7,682 nt of DNA from positions 1-7,682 of the forward strand of contig JANYEF010000156.1 in NCBI GenBank assembly GCA_025363325.1. The letters are read 5' to 3'. The notes under the pieces are model-generated. The model did not search any database. It saw only the letters and a list, made by a program, of their open reading frames with translations, and was not told where the DNA came from. The stretch's first letter is position 1, and each line of letters begins with the position of its first letter. This stretch comes from Nitrospira sp. Its GTDB lineage: Bacteria > Nitrospirota > Nitrospiria > Nitrospirales > Nitrospiraceae. Below are positions 5,765 to 7,682 of the stretch, one piece after another. The position numbers and the translations under genes were made by a program.

Positions 5765-6825
5765 TGTCGATGCAGGAATTTATCGCAAAAATCGCCAAGG
5801 GGCCAAGGGCTGCCAAGGACCTCACCTGGGACGAAGCGAAGCGGGTGATGAAGGCCCTTATTGAAGGAGAGGCCACGCCGGCGCAGGTGGGGGCCTTTTT
5901 CATCGCGATGCGGATCAAGATGGAGTCTGTTACCGAACTGGCCTCGATGACCGCGGCCGCGCGTTCCTATGTGGCGTCTGTGCCGATCCCGCGAGAACTC
6001 GGCGTCGTGGATCTGCCGAGCTATGCAGGGAAACAGGAAACCTTCCATGCCCTAGCGGCCGCCGCCATTGTGGCTGCGTCGGCAGGCGCGTCGGTCTTGA
6101 TGCATGGGTATGACGGCATTCCTGGTCGCGCGGGGAATGCCGGGGTGCTCAAGGCCTTGGGCCTGCCGATTGACATGGATCCTAAGGGCGCGGCAGAGAT
6201 GGTGACGAAGCATGGATTCGCCTATCTCGATATCGCCCTGTACCATCCTCCGGTCTATCGGTTCTTAGAGATGCGACAAGAGCTGGGAGCGCGGAACGTC
6301 TTTCATCCAATTGCGAGGCTCTTGAACCCAGCGCGCGCCGCGTCGCAAGTCGTCGGCCTATCCCACCCTCCCCATTTTGAAAAGACCGCTGAAGTGTTGC
6401 GGATGCTGGCTTGCCCGCGGGCTCTGGTGGTCAGCGGCGTAGAAGGCGATCCGGAGCTGTCGATTGCCGCCCTCACCAGGGTGTTGGAATTGCGAGACGA
6501 ACGGATTACACCCCTCTCGTTCGCATCGAAAGATGTTGGATTGCCGCTGGGCACGCCGCGCGACATGGCCGGTTTCCCGTCGGACCAGCGAGACAAGGAA
6601 GCGGATCTCCTCCGGCGGATTCTCCACAATCAAGTGCAGGGCGGGCCCTGTAACTGGGTGTTGATGAACGCGGCGTTGATTCTGTACGCCGCAGGAAAAG
6701 GGGCGACATGGGCAGCCTGCGTCCCGCTGGCGCGTCGAGCGCTCGAAGAAGGGGCGGCGGCGCGAAAGTTAGAGGAATTGATTCAGGAGCCGGTGGGCAC
6801 AGGCGTACCCGGACGAACCCATTGA
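5764..6825 (+). CDS. TrpD/YbiB-like glycosyltransferase-family protein
   Basis: A 353-residue protein with the fold of anthranilate phosphoribosyltransferase: an N-terminal helical domain (LTWDEAKRVMKALIEGEATPAQVGAF, about 20-45, as in TrpD) and an alpha/beta domain. Recognisable TrpD-like stretches are GIPGRAGNAGVLKALG (118-133) and NVFHPIARLLNPA (178-190). The PRPP-binding GTGGD loop is absent; in its place stands DLPSYAGKQETF (83-94), similar to YbiB (TrpD2), a family I know as nucleic-acid binding without shown transferase activity. The metal-binding region is also altered (VVSGVEGDPEL, 222-232). So tryptophan synthesis is unlikely. It is locked between cysH and cysD: its ATG overlaps the cysH stop, and its own stop overlaps an in-frame TTG of cysD. 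That suggests a sulfur-linked or regulatory role, which is inference. An in-frame start eight codons upstream at 5740 would overlap cysH more and is less likely. Confidence 0.8.
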   Translation: MSMQEFIAKIAKGPRAAKDLTWDEAKRVMKALIEGEATPAQVGAFFIAMRIKMESVTELASMTAAARSYVASVPIPRELGVVDLPSYAGKQETFHALAAAAIVAASAGASVLMHGYDGIPGRAGNAGVLKALGLPIDMDPKGAAEMVTKHGFAYLDIALYHPPVYRFLEMRQELGARNVFHPIARLLNPARAASQVVGLSHPPHFEKTAEVLRMLACPRALVVSGVEGDPELSIAALTRVLELRDERITPLSFASKDVGLPLGTPRDMAGFPSDQRDKEADLLRRILHNQVQGGPCNWVLMNAALILYAAGKGATWAACVPLARRALEEGAAARKLEELIQEPVGTGVPGRTH

Positions 6826-6845
6826 CACAGGAGAGGATCGAGTCC

Positions 6846-7643
6846 GTGCGACATCTTCGTCAATTAGAAGACCAGAGCGTCTACATTCTTCGCGAAGCCT
6901 ATAAACATTTTGACAACCTGGCCATGTTGTGGTCGATGGGCAAGGATTCGACCGTCCTCTTGTGGTTGGCCAGAAAGGCCTTTTTCGGCCATGTTCCGTT
7001 TCCCCTTTTGCACGTCGACACGAGCTACAAAATCCCCGCCATGATCGAATATCGAGATCGAGTGGCCCGCGAGTGGGGCCTCAAATTGGTCGTGGGGCAG
7101 AACAAGGAAGCGCTCGCGGCTGGGATGAATCATACGCTGGGGCGGGTCAACTGCTGTACAGCCTTGAAAACCAATGGGCTCAAGCAACTGATCGAGCAAA
7201 AGGGTTATACGGGCATCATTCTCGGTGTGCGTGCGGACGAGGAAGGGACGAGAGCTAAGGAACGCTATTTCTCGCCGCGTGACAAACATGGCGATTGGGA
7301 TTTCCGCGATCAGCCGCCGGAACTCTGGGATCAATTCAAGACGACCTTTCCTCCTGGAACCCATATCCGGATTCATCCGCTGCTAGATTGGACGGAAATC
7401 AACATTTGGGAATACATCAAGTTCGAGAACATTCCCTTCATCGATCTCTATCTCGACAAGGGGGAGGGGACCCGCTATCGCAGTCTCGGCTGCGCGCCCT
7501 GCACGACACCGATTAAATCGACGGCGAAGTCCGTGGACGAGATAATTAACGAGTTGCGGCACACCACGGTGGCAGAGCGATCGGGTCGTGCGCAGGATGA
7601 GGGGCGCGGGATGGAGCTGCTCCGAAAAGACGGATACATGTAA
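6846..7643 (+). CDS. cysD: Sulfate adenylyltransferase small subunit
   Basis: A 265-residue PP-loop ATPase that, with the GTPase CysN, makes APS from sulfate and ATP. It begins RHLRQLEDQSVYILREA, the CysD N-terminus, and has the PP-loop SMGKDSTVLLWLARKAF (30-46), PFPLLHVDTSYK (51-62), DEEGTRAKERYFSPRDK (131-147), DWTEINIWEYI (181-191), RYRSLGC (211-217 region) and the CysD tail ERSGRAQDEGRGMELLRKDGYM. It is about 35 residues shorter than the E. coli enzyme, mainly through a missing insert before RYRSLGC. Oddly, it has NCCTALKTNGL (C103, C104) and GCAPCTTP (C216, C219), the cysteine pattern of APS-reductase cluster sites. The GTG at 6846 is chosen because GGAGAGG (6830-6836) precedes it; a TTG at 6822, overlapping the previous stop, would add eight residues and remains possible. 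A second reductase is unlikely because the catalytic ECGLH tail is absent. The gene for CysN is not in the window. Confidence 0.9.
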   Translation: MRHLRQLEDQSVYILREAYKHFDNLAMLWSMGKDSTVLLWLARKAFFGHVPFPLLHVDTSYKIPAMIEYRDRVAREWGLKLVVGQNKEALAAGMNHTLGRVNCCTALKTNGLKQLIEQKGYTGIILGVRADEEGTRAKERYFSPRDKHGDWDFRDQPPELWDQFKTTFPPGTHIRIHPLLDWTEINIWEYIKFENIPFIDLYLDKGEGTRYRSLGCAPCTTPIKSTAKSVDEIINELRHTTVAERSGRAQDEGRGMELLRKDGYM

Positions 7644-7682
7644 CGGCAGAATGTTGAAACAGGCATCCAGCTTCGTTCTCGG
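7644..7682. other. Window end, possibly start of an intergenic repeat
   Basis: After the cysD stop there are 39 bases. An ATG at 7652 would open MLKQASSFVLG to the edge, which does not look like the start of CysN, and it has no clear ribosome site. The wording TGTTGAAACAGGCATCCAGCTT resembles, from memory, intergenic hairpin elements of Nitrospira that begin GTTGAAAAAGTCCGCCAGC. Which it is cannot be settled from this fragment. Confidence 0.3.

Noticed and set aside
6708..6845. 46-residue extension of CysD from ATG at 6708
   Set aside because: It overlaps the TrpD-like gene in another frame, is Gly/Arg-rich shadow sequence, and CysD homologues start just before HLRQLE.
1..7682. CRISPR array, tRNA, rRNA or insertion sequence
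   Set aside because: I saw no regularly spaced repeats with unique spacers, no tRNA-like cloverleaf or rRNA text, and no transposase.

Overview
The window looks like part of the chromosome of a Nitrospira-type bacterium (phylum Nitrospirota). This rests on the GC-rich coding style, the gene set of the sulfur operon, and short intergenic palindromes built on GTGAAACGT and TCCGAAGTTCG-like words. The assignment is an inference from recalled resemblance and no database was searched.

Left part (1-1419), genes on the minus strand. Positions 1-390 hold no gene I can support, only an imperfect palindromic repeat (172-259) and a small hairpin (360-378). Two minus-strand genes follow: an HU-family nucleoid protein (391-663) and, upstream of it, a 196-residue protein with a Fis-type DNA-binding end and a decayed receiver-like front (766-1356). 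The latter has a very good sigma-70-type promoter at 1391-1419, which also fixes its start codon.

Middle (1420-1976), mostly non-coding. It holds one doubtful 39-residue minus-strand ORF (1552-1671), a two-part inverted repeat (1740-1798), and then the promoter and a perfect 5-4-5 palindrome (1955-1968) in front of the plus-strand operon.

Right part (1977-7643), a compact plus-strand operon for assimilatory sulfate reduction. The order is: a cysteine-free Rrf2 regulator; an 831-residue siroheme sulfite (or nitrite) reductase fused to a HEPN-like domain and a TusA domain; a 92-bp hairpin element; an iron-sulfur APS reductase (cysH); a TrpD/YbiB-like protein; and the sulfate adenylyltransferase small subunit (cysD). 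The partner cysN would be expected nearby but is not in view. The proposed flow is sulfate to APS (CysD with CysN), APS to sulfite (CysH, 4Fe-4S type, so no APS kinase is needed), then sulfite to sulfide on the fused reductase, whose TusA domain could receive the sulfur. The Rrf2 protein is the likely sulfur- or cysteine-responsive repressor of the whole unit.

The most notable points are four. The reductase has complete CX5C/CX3C cluster motifs in both halves. It carries a HEPN-TusA tail. The CysD carries the CC...CXXC cysteine pattern of APS reductases. A degenerate TrpD-like protein is translationally coupled inside the operon.
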